Notes under the pieces: generated by a model
What the model was told of the DNA's origin: nothing
The model's input: only the letters and a program-made list of their open reading frames with translations
Database searches by the model: none
Position numbers and translations under genes: made by a program
Assembly (NCBI RefSeq): GCF_003576595.1
Contig: NZ_NQOU01000007.1
Coordinates: forward strand, 34,465 to 98,464
DNA length: 64,000 bases
Origin: Neopusillimonas maritima
GTDB taxonomy: Bacteria > Pseudomonadota > Gammaproteobacteria > Burkholderiales > Burkholderiaceae_B
Direction: 5' to 3'
In this document: piece after piece, positions 27,174 to 35,967 of the stretch
Position numbering within the stretch: the first letter of the stretch is position 1
Layout of the letters: each line of letters opens with the position of its first letter

Positions 27174-28390
27174 ATGCTGTCACTTTCTATTGAACAGTCT
27201 TTGTTGGCGTGCTGCCTGGTCTTGGTTGTTGGGCGGCTGCTCACGAACAAAGTTGGGGTGTTGTCACGCTACAGTATTCCAGATCCCATTGTCGGGGGTT
27301 TGCTGTTTGCCATTGTCGCATTTTTCATCACCGACTGGAGCGGGTTTCAGCTTGCGCTTGACACCAGTATCAAGCCAACACTTTTGCTTCTGTTTTTCAG
27401 TTGTATCGGCTTAACCGCGAACCTAAAATTGTTGGTTGCCGGGGGGGGCCGCGTCTTGCCGCGTTTTTGCTGGCGCTGGTGCCATTCTTGATTTTGCAGA
27501 ACGTCATAGGCCTGGGCATAGCCTGGTTACTTGATATGCACCCGCTCATGGGATTAATAGGGGGCACGATCACGCTTGTTGGTGGGCACGGCACCGGTGC
27601 AGCCTATGCGACGCGATTTGCTGAAGTGAACAATATTCAGGATGTGATGGTGCTGGCCATGACGGCGGCAACATTTGGTCTGGTGTTGGGCGGTGTGATT
27701 GGCGGGCCGGTGGCTGAGCGCCTCATACGAAAGCATGCCTTGAAAGCGAAAGGCGGCCCGGTGTCGGCAGGGGGCGCGGCTCAAATTAACGACCAAACCT
27801 CAAAAGAAGCCGCCGCCGTTGATTATGTGGCGGTCATTACTTCGCTTGGGGCGGCTTTGGTATGCGTTGTTTTTGGAACCATGGTTGCTAAATGGGTCGA
27901 ACATGCGCCTGTGAGTTTGCCGAATTTTCTTTGGTGTCTGGCTATTGGCGTGGTTATTCGAAATGTCGGACCAACACTTGGGATCCGGCTTCACGACCGT
28001 GTGACGGAAATTATTGGGTCATTTTCGCTTGCCGTTTTTTTGGGGCTCACGATGATGACACTCGATTTGGCGAGCGTCAGCCGCCTGGCCGGACCCTTGC
28101 TGATTATTCTGGCGGCACAAGCGTTATTTGCCGCGGTTTATGCAAGCTGGGTGGTGTTCCGGTTACTTAAAAAAGATTACGAGGCGGCGGTTATGTCGGC
28201 CGCTTTTTGCGGCTTTTCGATGGGCGCAACGGCGACCGCTATTGCCAACATGCAAGCACTCACGCGGCGTCATGGTGCGGCTCCTGAGTCGTTTATCGTC
28301 GTACCGGTTACAGGCGCGTTCTTGGTCGATATTATCAACGTGATTGTGCTCACCTCGATTATCGCGTTGCCGTTTGTGGGGGGCTTCTAG
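27174..28390 (+). pseudogene. gltS: Sodium/glutamate symporter gltS, frameshifted at a run of eight G
   Basis: Member of the ESS family (Na+-coupled glutamate uptake). The first frame (27174-27491) encodes helices 1-3, then runs into LPRFCWRWCHS and a stop; the second frame (from within 27401 to 28390) continues the family sequence from the next helix (AAFLLALVPFLILQNVIGLGIAWLL) with the intact second half, including GGHGTGAAYATRF. The break is at the G run 27441-27448. Adding one G, or removing two, would give one frame of about 405 residues, matching the roughly 400 of known GltS. The ATG has an AAGAGGG ribosome site. It may be a sequencing error, a phase-variable switch or a decayed gene; the rest of the frame shows no other damage. 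Confidence 0.85.
27441..27448 (+). repeat. Poly-G homopolymer tract inside gltS
   Basis: Eight consecutive G at the exact point where the gltS reading frame changes. Tracts of this kind are prone to slipped-strand mispairing and to sequencing length errors. Confidence 0.85.
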
Positions 28391-29923
28391 ATGCCAGGGG
28401 CCATGCTTAAACGCTTAAGCCTAGTTCTATTGTTATTTTTGCTGGCTGCCTGCAGCCGTCAGCCCGACGATGCCGCGCTGCGTTCGGACTTGCAAACAGA
28501 GCTCACGCAAACCTATGGTGATGATCTGTTCAAAATTGTTGACTTGCAGCGTAAAGGGTCGGCACAAGATAGCACTGAGCCGGCAGGGCAGACGCGGCGG
28601 GTAATTTATTATGATATTGCGCTACAGGTTGAGCGTGAAGTTGAGCTTGGCGGATGGGATCAGCCCGGCGTCGCCTCTTTAGTGACGTTATTGGGAGCAG
28701 GGTCCAGAGGTGTCGTCGGCGTGAAGTCGGGTGGCAACGAGGCCGGTGATGTCATCGAAGCTCACGGCAGCGCCATTTATCGCAAAGACGGTGGAAATTG
28801 GGTGTTTGTAACGCCGCCTGGGCTGACTTCGGCAACCGTACCAAATTATGAGTCGGGTGTTTCTCAACCCGTTGCCCGACAGCTGTTGGGTACGTTGAAC
28901 GAAATTACGCAATCGGTGGTGAATACAGGCTCTACTGCGGCGCAGCGTGTGTTGCAACAGGAGTTGCAGCGCTCGGTTGCCCGAATCGATGGCCGGTTAA
29001 CCCGCATGCAGCAAGGCTACCCATTGGCCAGTGGGCCGGAGCAGGGGGAGTATGCGGCATTCGCTCGCGCGCTGGGGCAAATTGGTCGTGAGCATGGTGT
29101 AAGAATTGCGGCGCTGACGACCGGTGGCAGTGCCGATAATATTCGTCTCTTGCGTTCCGGTGATGCCGTTTTGGCGATTGCCCAGGCCGACACTGCGCGT
29201 CTTGCTTACGAGGGCGAAGGGCCGTTCGAGTCGCAGGGGCAGTTTGCGCAAATTCGCGCGTTGGGCAGTTTGTATCCTGAAATGGTTCATATCGTGGTGC
29301 GCGACGACGCAGGGTTGAGTCAAATAGCAGACCTGAAAGGGAAAAAGGTGGCGTTGGGGCCGCCCGGCTCAGCGATTCGAACCACGCTAACCGCCGTTCT
29401 GGAGGCCCACGGCTTGAAGGCGGGTGTTGATTATGAGGTGAGCGAATTGCCTTTTGCCGCATCACTGCCTGTGTTGAACCGCGGAGGTGTCGACGCAACC
29501 GTTCATATCATTGGTGTCCCCGCCAACGTATTACGTGATGCGTTGGCCGAAGCTTCATTGAAGTTGTTGCCTTTAGAGCGTGACGCAATTCAGGAAGTTG
29601 TTAAGGCGAATCCGGTTTTAATACCCTTGAGTATTGCATCAGGTACCTATCCTGGGCAGCGGGAAACGATTACAACCGTTGGCATGGCGGCGCTGTTGCT
29701 GTCAACCGATGAGTTGACACGAGACGAGGCCAAACGAATTACCGAAGTACTGTATCAAAGTGGTAACGACTTACTTGAAAAAGGTTCCGCGCAGGGAGCG
29801 CAGGTGTCGATTCAGAACGCCCGACGGGGGCTATCCGTTCCTTTGCACGTTGGTGCCCAAGAGGCTTTACATGGTCTGGAAAGCATTCAAAAGCAGCGTA
29901 TTGCGGAAAAGCAGGCACCCTGA
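28391..29923 (+). CDS. Lipid-anchored TAXI-family solute receptor with a long N-terminal extension
   Basis: Extracytoplasmic solute receptor of the TRAP-TAXI class. The signal peptide ends in a lipobox (LLAA-Cys21), so it should be membrane-anchored rather than free. The TAXI domain spans about residues 206-490 (LTTGGSADNIRLL, IADLKGKKVALGPPGSAIRTT). Residues 22-205 are an additional domain I cannot name; ordinary TAXI receptors have about 320 residues against 510 here. The ATG directly follows the gltS stop without a gap, implying translational coupling. No DctQ/DctM TRAP membrane genes are nearby, so the GltS-type carrier is the obvious candidate partner. An ATG four codons in (28403) is an alternative start. 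Confidence 0.85.
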   Translation: MPGAMLKRLSLVLLLFLLAACSRQPDDAALRSDLQTELTQTYGDDLFKIVDLQRKGSAQDSTEPAGQTRRVIYYDIALQVEREVELGGWDQPGVASLVTLLGAGSRGVVGVKSGGNEAGDVIEAHGSAIYRKDGGNWVFVTPPGLTSATVPNYESGVSQPVARQLLGTLNEITQSVVNTGSTAAQRVLQQELQRSVARIDGRLTRMQQGYPLASGPEQGEYAAFARALGQIGREHGVRIAALTTGGSADNIRLLRSGDAVLAIAQADTARLAYEGEGPFESQGQFAQIRALGSLYPEMVHIVVRDDAGLSQIADLKGKKVALGPPGSAIRTTLTAVLEAHGLKAGVDYEVSELPFAASLPVLNRGGVDATVHIIGVPANVLRDALAEASLKLLPLERDAIQEVVKANPVLIPLSIASGTYPGQRETITTVGMAALLLSTDELTRDEAKRITEVLYQSGNDLLEKGSAQGAQVSIQNARRGLSVPLHVGAQEALHGLESIQKQRIAEKQAP

Positions 29924-29959
29924 GCTTGTTCAAAAGTTCCGGCTTTGAAAGGAGATCTT

Positions 29960-31192
29960 ATGAAGAATGTGGTGATAGCGGGGGCGGGTTTTGCGGGGTT
30001 GGCCGCAGCGGCCGGTGCAGCGCGCAAGCTTGATGAACTGGGTGCGACGAACGACGTTAGGTTGATCGTTGTTGATCAGAACGATTACCACAGTATTCGT
30101 GTGCGTAACTACGAAGACGATCTTGCCCCGTCGCTGGTTCCGTTAAGCAAAGTGTTGGAGCCGATTGGGGTCGAGCACGTGCGCGCCAAAGTCGTGGATA
30201 TCGATACCGGGAGTCGTGAGGTTCGGCTTCACACTGAACAAGGAGCTCAGGCGCTCAGTTACGACCGGCTGGTTTATACATTGGGAAGCCATGTGGTGCG
30301 GCCGAACTTCCCAGGGGCGGATTATCTTCATGATATCGACACATATCCCGCCGCCGAATGCATGAATCTCCACTTGCGCCGGTTAAGTGCGCTTGAATCG
30401 TTCGACGGCCAATTTACGGTTGTGGTGGTCGGGGCGGGGCTAACGGGTATTGAGCTGGCAAGTGAGTTGCCGACTCGTTTGCTTCAGCTTGCCGGAGCAT
30501 CGCGCGCGCAGTCTGTGCGCGTCATCTTGGTTGATGCGAGTTCACAGGCTGCCCAGTCAATGGGCAATGAGGCCCAGGCAGTGATTGCGCAAGCATTGAG
30601 CGACCTGAAAATTGAGGTGCGATGTGGATGGTTGGTGCGGGCGGTATCCAAGGATGGCGTTGAATTTGAAGGTGGTGAGTTTATACCGGCTGCTACGGTA
30701 GTATGGTGTGCCGGGATGCGGGCACCCTCCTTGGGTAGCCGTATTTCATCGTCGCTCGACGCTGCCGGCCGGGTAAGTGTTGATCATTTCATGCGTGTCA
30801 CCGGAACACCTAATGTATTCGCGGCCGGCGACACCGCGCGGTTCGAGATTTGCCCGGGGCATGACAACGTGATGTCGTGTCAGCATGGGCGCCCAATGGG
30901 ACGTTATGCGGGTCACAATGTGATAGCGGACCTGTTTGATGTTCCCATGCTGCCGTTATTGGTTGAGCGGTATGTGAATGTCGTTGACTTAGGTGCATGG
31001 GGCGCTGTTTACACCCAGGGTTGGAATCGTGAGGTTATTGCCGTGCGTAACGATGCAAAACGCACCAAGCAAATCATCAACCGCCAACGTATTTATCCGC
31101 CACTGTCGGGTATACGGGCAGATATTCTGGCCGATGCCGCCCCTGTTCTGCAGTCGGCACCGGCGGTGCAGATCGGTCGTGATGCAGGTTAA
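29960..31192 (+). CDS. NDH-2-like FAD-dependent NADH:quinone oxidoreductase
   Basis: Flavoprotein of the pyridine nucleotide-disulfide oxidoreductase family, 410 residues. The FAD-binding VIAGAGFAGLAAAAG is at the N-terminus, the NADH-binding VVVVGAGLTGIELASELP near 155, and the second FAD contact VFAAGDTA near 290. There is no redox-active CxxC, which points to a type II NADH dehydrogenase-like enzyme rather than a disulfide reductase. An AAGGAGATC ribosome site fixes the ATG at 29960. It follows the TAXI gene by 36 bases in the same direction and may be co-transcribed. Quinone specificity and membrane attachment are not visible. Confidence 0.84.
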   Translation: MKNVVIAGAGFAGLAAAAGAARKLDELGATNDVRLIVVDQNDYHSIRVRNYEDDLAPSLVPLSKVLEPIGVEHVRAKVVDIDTGSREVRLHTEQGAQALSYDRLVYTLGSHVVRPNFPGADYLHDIDTYPAAECMNLHLRRLSALESFDGQFTVVVVGAGLTGIELASELPTRLLQLAGASRAQSVRVILVDASSQAAQSMGNEAQAVIAQALSDLKIEVRCGWLVRAVSKDGVEFEGGEFIPAATVVWCAGMRAPSLGSRISSSLDAAGRVSVDHFMRVTGTPNVFAAGDTARFEICPGHDNVMSCQHGRPMGRYAGHNVIADLFDVPMLPLLVERYVNVVDLGAWGAVYTQGWNREVIAVRNDAKRTKQIINRQRIYPPLSGIRADILADAAPVLQSAPAVQIGRDAG

Positions 31193-31194
31193 GT

Positions 31195-32040
31195 CTAGCG
31201 TTTAAGGGTATCCAGCCACTGCCACTGCACTTCCGTCAATTCAGTATCGCGCGTCAGGACAGCTCCTTTTAGCGCCGACCGTATTTCGGATTCTGGTTCG
31301 GGCAGCGGCCGCTGCATTGCTGCCTTAAGCACATTCTGCGCTTTGGCCAATGTTGCACCGTAGAGTTGAAAAACATGCTCGACACTCACATGTTGGGTTG
31401 GGTCGTCGAGCCAGCAATCGTAATCGGTCACCAGGCCCACTGTGGCGTATGCCATTTGGGCTTCGCGTGCCAGAAAAACTTCAGGTACGTTAGTCATACC
31501 AACCAAGTGGCAGCCTGCCTGGCGCAGGAAATGGCTTTCAGCCTGGGTCCCAAGGCGGGGGCCTTCTACACAAGCATAGGTGAGGTTTCGGTGAAACGAG
31601 ACGTTTAATTCATGTGCGGTGTCGTCAATCCAATCGACCAATGCCGCGCTAACCGGCTTAGCGGTTGAGACATGGGCTGCTACGCCGTTGCCGAAGAAGG
31701 TGTATTCACGTTTCCCGCGCGTAAAATCAAAATACTGTTCCGGCATGGCGAGATCACCAGGCTTGACATCAAGCGCCAGACTGCCAACTGCCGAGAAGCC
31801 CAGCAACATCGTGGCGCCTGCTGCCTTTAAGGCAAAGATATTGGCGCGGTAGTTAACCTCATGCGGCAACAGGCGGTGTCCGGCACCGTGGCGCGCCAGG
31901 AACAGCACATTGTGTTCGTGAAAGCGTCCTTGAACGATGTCGCCCGATGGTGAGCCAAAAGGGGTATCTACCTGGATACGTTCCACAACGGTCAGATCAG
32001 GCAGGTCGTGCAAACCGGTTCCGCCCATAATTGCCAACAT
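31195..32040 (-). CDS. mtnP: S-methyl-5'-thioadenosine (or thioinosine) phosphorylase
   Basis: Phosphorolysis of methylthioadenosine or a related 5'-modified nucleoside, releasing the base and a 5-modified ribose-1-phosphate. The 281 residues contain LPHEVNYRANIFALK and SAVGSL from the PNP/MTAP superfamily, EGPRLGTQAE, and MTNVPEVFLAREA followed by VTDYDCW. The Asp-Tyr-Asp pair is the purine-recognition element of MTA phosphorylases, so adenine nucleosides are favoured over inosine. An AAGGAG ribosome site is present. It lies 12 bases after two sugar-transferase genes in the same direction, which suggests the released sugar phosphate is used by them. Confidence 0.88.
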   Translation of the reverse strand: MLAIMGGTGLHDLPDLTVVERIQVDTPFGSPSGDIVQGRFHEHNVLFLARHGAGHRLLPHEVNYRANIFALKAAGATMLLGFSAVGSLALDVKPGDLAMPEQYFDFTRGKREYTFFGNGVAAHVSTAKPVSAALVDWIDDTAHELNVSFHRNLTYACVEGPRLGTQAESHFLRQAGCHLVGMTNVPEVFLAREAQMAYATVGLVTDYDCWLDDPTQHVSVEHVFQLYGATLAKAQNVLKAAMQRPLPEPESEIRSALKGAVLTRDTELTEVQWQWLDTLKR

Positions 32041-32052
32041 AAAAGTGCTCCT

Positions 32053-32676
32053 TTATTGCGTCCAGTCGCCCGGAAGGTGAACCAGGTCTTGGGGTTCGTC
32101 GATATCGGGAAGGGGTGTCATTTCCGCCCAGCTAAGCTTCGCTTTTTTTAATGCGGTGCGTGTTGCCGCCATAACCGATGCGGTACTCCACGGGATGTTG
32201 CTGAATAATGAGGGATGATGCTTGCGAAGGCCAATCAGGGTGTAGCCCCCGTCCAGTGCAGGAATGAATACGGCATCATGTGTATCCAGGAGGCGGGATG
32301 CCTCATGAAGCATCCCGGCGGTTACGCCCGGCGCATCAGTACCGATTAACAGCACTTTAGGCGTGCGTTCAAGGTGTTTAAAGAAAGCGGCCGACATGCG
32401 TTGCCCCAGGTCGCCGTCGGTCTGGCAGCTTAGGGTCAGGTTTTCGGCGCTTGAAATCGTTTTGAACAAAGGGTCGGGAGGGCAGGGCGTTATGCATAAA
32501 TCGATCATTTCGAAGTGTGTTGAACACGCAACTGAAACGGTGTGATTCAGAAGTTGCGTTGCCAATTGTGCGGCGCCGTTTGCGCCGAGCTGGGGAATCA
32601 GCCGGGTTTTGGCAAACCCCGGTTTCGGGGCTTTTGCGAGAATGACCAAACTGGTGCCGGGTGTTTTTGGGTTCAT
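32053..32676 (-). CDS. GT-A fold transferase, TIGR04282 type (rSAM/selenodomain-associated transferase 1, DUF2064)
   Basis: Predicted nucleotidyl- or glycosyltransferase with the nucleotide-diphospho-sugar fold. From the ATG at 32676 it has 207 residues; the N-terminal LVILAKAPKPGFAKTRL, the GTDAPG turn and the ALDGGYTLIGL block identify the family. The start overlaps the stop of the next transferase as ATGA and has an AAGGAG ribosome site, so the in-frame extension to 32760 is rejected. In other genomes this family often occurs with a TIGR04283 protein and a radical-SAM arsenosugar-type enzyme; no radical SAM gene is visible here. Confidence 0.86.
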   Translation of the reverse strand: MNPKTPGTSLVILAKAPKPGFAKTRLIPQLGANGAAQLATQLLNHTVSVACSTHFEMIDLCITPCPPDPLFKTISSAENLTLSCQTDGDLGQRMSAAFFKHLERTPKVLLIGTDAPGVTAGMLHEASRLLDTHDAVFIPALDGGYTLIGLRKHHPSLFSNIPWSTASVMAATRTALKKAKLSWAEMTPLPDIDEPQDLVHLPGDWTQ

Positions 32677-33350
32677 CGATACTCCTTTGCCAGTTCGGTG
32701 GCCGGCACACCGCGCCAGTAACGCCATCGCAAGCACCACATTAACAAAATTGTTTTCCAAACGCCGCGAGTCTCCCAGCGCCTGCCGGATGTTTCCACTT
32801 TAGCGAAGAGACATGCTGGGCGCCGCAGTTGGCGTAATCGTTTGCATAGTTCAATGTCTTCCATCAGCGGCTGGTTTGGAAACCCGGCTACTTCGTCGAA
32901 CAAACTGCGGCTGATGAAAATGGCCTGGTCACCCGTTGCGATAGCGGTCAAGCGGGAACGGACGTTCATCAGCATGGCGACCACTTTCAGCATGGGGTGT
33001 TTGCCTGTAATTCGGACATCGAAGCGTCCCCAGCCGGGCTCGCCGTTTAATGCATCGAACACAATCGTGTCGGCATGAGCAGGCAAAACCGTATCGGCAT
33101 GAAGGAAAAGCAGGATTGGCGCGGTGGCGTGCGTTGCACCAGCGTTCATTTGAGATGCGCGGCCCGGGGAACAGCGAATGACGATGTCGGCTTTCGGGGC
33201 GGCTAATTTCAGTGTGCAATCGGTGCTGCCGCCGTCGGCAACAATGATTTGGACGCCGCGTTCCCGTAACGGTTGAAGTGCAGTAAGTGCGTTTGTAATG
33301 CCTGATGCCTCATTAAGCGTGGGCATAATAATTGAAAGGCTGGGGCGCAA
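32673..33350 (-). CDS. Family 2 glycosyltransferase, TIGR04283 type (rSAM/selenodomain-associated transferase 2)
   Basis: GT-A fold glycosyltransferase of 225 residues: start SLSIIMPTLNEASGI, the DGGSTDCT nucleotide-binding segment, LLFLHADT (DxD-like His-Ala-Asp), and the acceptor-side GDQAIFISR and MEDIELCKRL motifs. No ATG gives a full N-terminus; a TTG at 33348-33350 preceded by AGGAAAA is the likely start, since the first internal ATG would remove the first beta strand. Translationally coupled to the TIGR04282 gene. The acceptor and donor are unknown. Confidence 0.85.
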   Translation of the reverse strand: MRPSLSIIMPTLNEASGITNALTALQPLRERGVQIIVADGGSTDCTLKLAAPKADIVIRCSPGRASQMNAGATHATAPILLFLHADTVLPAHADTIVFDALNGEPGWGRFDVRITGKHPMLKVVAMLMNVRSRLTAIATGDQAIFISRSLFDEVAGFPNQPLMEDIELCKRLRQLRRPACLFAKVETSGRRWETRGVWKTILLMWCLRWRYWRGVPATELAKEYR

Positions 33351-33435
33351 AATGGTTTTCCTGTGATCGGCTCATGACGAATCATAACCATGCTCGCAGC
33401 CGCAGGAAAACCGGGTCGTGTTGTCGGTTGCGGCT

Positions 33436-34209
33436 TTAGGAAATGTATCGGGTGATGCCGCCGTCGACCCGAATATTTTGGCCCGTAATATATGTGCTGC
33501 CGGGCGAGCATAGAAAGGCAACGGTTTGTGCAATCTCTTCGGTTGTTCCGAAGCGGCCCATGGGAATGCGGGCGACAAGTTCCGGCGATTCGGGATAGCT
33601 GTCGATAAAGCCGGGAAGAATGTTGTTCATGCGAATATGGTGTTTTGCGTGGGCATCGGCAAACAGCTTGGTGAATGAGGCCAAGCCCGCCCGGAATACC
33701 CCCGAAGTTGGAAAGGTGGGGTCAGGCTCGAACGCCGCAAAGGTTGAAATATTCACAATGGTCCCCGAGTTTTGCGCTTTCATAATGGGGGTGACCAGTC
33801 GTGTCGCCCGGATTACATTCATCAGGTAAACATCAAGTCCTGTATGCCAATCCTCATCGCTCAGGCTGAGTATGTCACCCCGCGGGCCATGCCCGGCGCT
33901 GTTTAGCAGCACGTCAATACGCCCCCACTTTTGAACGGTAGCCTTTACCAGTTGTTCCAGGTCGTCCACCGACTGATTGGAGCCCGTCATACCGATCCCG
34001 TTGAGCTCCTGTGCCAGCGATTCGGCCCGGCCCGAGGGTGACAACAGGCTTACCTTGTAACCGTTGTTGGCCAGGGTGCGCGAAGCATTTGAAATGATCG
34101 AACAGGCCACTGCCGATCTGGTGGTTAAAAAAAGCCGGGTGACGCTTAGTGTGACGCCCACCTTTGCAGCCAAGTGGTTGTTACCCCGCTTGCCTCTGTT
34201 TGCCGCCAA
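33436..34209 (-). pseudogene. Short-chain dehydrogenase/reductase remnant lacking its cofactor-binding N-terminus
   Basis: The frame is open for 257 codons, but SDR-like sequence begins only at about codon 41 ([20 protein letters not shown], near 34089). The preceding codons, antisense to a LysR-like gene, have no TGxxxGxG dinucleotide-binding motif. Downstream the family is recognisable: [27 protein letters not shown] and a C-terminal [11 protein letters not shown]. The usual YxxxK is replaced by a VFRAGLASF segment, as in some atypical SDR groups. I conclude that about the first 20-25 residues of the original protein, with the promoter, were deleted in the event that also truncated the facing lysR gene. 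A functional product is unlikely. Confidence 0.75.
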
Positions 34210-34732
34210 ATATCCCGCAATTGATTTGCGGATTCAGGCTTCGGAAGGGTTAGCTGATTTTTACGTCGACGGTGTCGATATGGCTGTCAGGCAAATGAGG
34301 GCGCCGGCTTCCAGCAAACTACAAGCTACGCTGCTTTTGCGCCATGAGGCCATAGCGGTTTGCAGCCCCTACGTAAAACGCAAAATTAGAGTGCCGGCCG
34401 ATTTGTGGAAGCAGAGATTGTTGGTTGACTCGCACAACTTATGGCCACAGCTGGCTCAAAAGCGGGGTATGCCGGGCGTACCGACTTCAACGAAAACAAT
34501 CCAGTTCAATCAAACCAGTCTGGCGATCGACGCCGCAGTGGCGGGCCAGGGGGTGGCGCTGGTTGCACGGTGCTTTATTGAAAGCGATATTGACCAGCGA
34601 CGGCTCGTGGTGGTGGGGCGGCAAGTGGTGAATGACGATACGGATTTTTATCTGGTCGCACCGTTTTCCTTGAGTGTCGGCTCTGACGCAGGTGTGGTTT
34701 GGAGCTGGCTAAAAGAACAGGCCGGTGTTTAG
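34064..34732 (+). pseudogene. GcvA-like LysR regulator remnant without its DNA-binding domain
   Basis: Encodes only the linker and co-inducer domain of a LysR protein of the GcvA type: [12 protein letters not shown], then [21 protein letters not shown], down to an intact C-terminus. A complete homologue has about 300 residues; here about 220 remain and the winged helix (roughly the first 80) is absent. LysR similarity begins near 34075, where similarity to the facing SDR gene ends, so a single deletion removed the 5' ends of both divergent genes. Without a helix-turn-helix it cannot act as a normal regulator. Confidence 0.78.
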
Positions 34733-34740
34733 CCGGCCTG
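34711..34740 (-). terminator. Terminator of the DUF481 gene
   Basis: An 8-bp stem, CAGGCCGG at 34718-34725 with CCGGCCTG at 34733-34740, is followed on the minus strand by TTCTTTT. It overlaps the end of the lysR remnant. Confidence 0.7.
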
Positions 34741-34767
34741 TGTGTGTTCTACGTAATGACGGTTCGT

Positions 34768-35835
34768 TTACCAGCGCACGCCAATACCCGTGCTGTAAAC
34801 CGACTCATTGATGCCGCCTTGGCGGCCGTCGCCACTGACCTGGTTACGCGCGTACTTCAGATAAACCGACATCCAGCTGTTCATGTTGTAGCGCGCACCC
34901 ACTTCGCCGTTAATCGCGAACTTGGTGTCACTGTTAATGGGGCGTAACACTTCGCCACGTGTATATAGTTCGAACTCTTTACCGTAAAAGTAACGCACGT
35001 AATCCCAGCGCAACGACGCGGCATATGCATTTTCGCTGCTTCCATCGGTATAGCCATAATGCACCCGGCTCATGAGCGCGGAAAGTGAGAAGGCGCCGAG
35101 CTCGTTATCCCAGAACTGGTAACCTGGCCCGGTACCGTATACAACCTGGCGGTTGAGTTCTTCCACGAAGTCGCGTCGATACTTGGCTCTGCCCTGCCAA
35201 AATGCTTTTTCGCTAATGAAGTAATCAAGCGTGTAGCCCGCACCATAGTTATAGGTGCTGTCGGTGCTGTCTTCTTTGTTGCGTGTGTAGTCGGCCGCCA
35301 GTTGATGGCGCCACATGCCGTGACGCAGTTCATTGAAGGTGTTCAGCGTGTAGTCTTGTGTTTTGGTTGATGCCGTTTTACGCGTTGCGGCCAAGTCGAA
35401 ACGCCCTTTGAATGTGGCCTCATTGAGAAACGGAGTGGGTCGTACTACACGTGTAATGGAGGCCACTGGTACGGCCGTACTAACCGGTGTTGTTTGACCG
35501 TCAGCGCGCTCAACCCCTTGTAACGTTACTGTGCCGTCGCCGGCTGCAACGAGCTTTGCACGGTAGTCGTTGTTGAACTCGCCATCTTTTACAACCAGTT
35601 CAGAGTCACTTTCCAGCGTTTTCACATGCGTAATATCAACTCGGATATTACCGCCGTACTCAGTTTTAACCAGTAATTTCCCACCGTCCAGCGATTGAAT
35701 GGTGCCGGTGATGCGATCACCGTTATTCAGCCAAACGGTGCCGGCATATGCGTTGGCGCCAAGCAAAAATGCGGCGAGCAGGGCAAGAAAAGAGAAAAGG
35801 CGAGGGGACGAACGGAGTGTGAGAGGATAAAGCAT
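34768..35835 (-). CDS. DUF481 (YdiY-like) outer-membrane beta-barrel protein
   Basis: Predicted outer-membrane protein of 355 residues. The signal peptide (LFSFLALLAAFLLGANAYAG) is followed by a small beta domain (about 32-130; VWLNNGDRITGTI has the look of an SH3/LSM-like fold) and a C-terminal barrel of alternating aromatic strands ending in TGIGVRW, with a terminal aromatic residue. DUF481 proteins are salt- or stress-linked in some bacteria, but the function is unknown. It is monocistronic with its own terminator. Confidence 0.85.
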   Translation of the reverse strand: MLYPLTLRSSPRLFSFLALLAAFLLGANAYAGTVWLNNGDRITGTIQSLDGGKLLVKTEYGGNIRVDITHVKTLESDSELVVKDGEFNNDYRAKLVAAGDGTVTLQGVERADGQTTPVSTAVPVASITRVVRPTPFLNEATFKGRFDLAATRKTASTKTQDYTLNTFNELRHGMWRHQLAADYTRNKEDSTDSTYNYGAGYTLDYFISEKAFWQGRAKYRRDFVEELNRQVVYGTGPGYQFWDNELGAFSLSALMSRVHYGYTDGSSENAYAASLRWDYVRYFYGKEFELYTRGEVLRPINSDTKFAINGEVGARYNMNSWMSVYLKYARNQVSGDGRQGGINESVYSTGIGVRW

Positions 35836-35967
35836 GAGTTAAATTAACAGTCTTCCGGGGTCGTATTTTCAAAAGAGCGGCCAGTTTACGCTTAGTTAAG
35901 TGCCCCATGCAACGCATAACCGGCCATGTTTACAAATTCGGTGGTGCTGTCTTTTCCAGATGTTTTA

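Noticed and set aside
27401..28390. Second gltS frame as an independent gene starting at 27401
   Set aside because: Its first 15-18 codons are an off-frame reading of the upstream helix; family sequence only begins after the G tract, so it is the second half of one gene.
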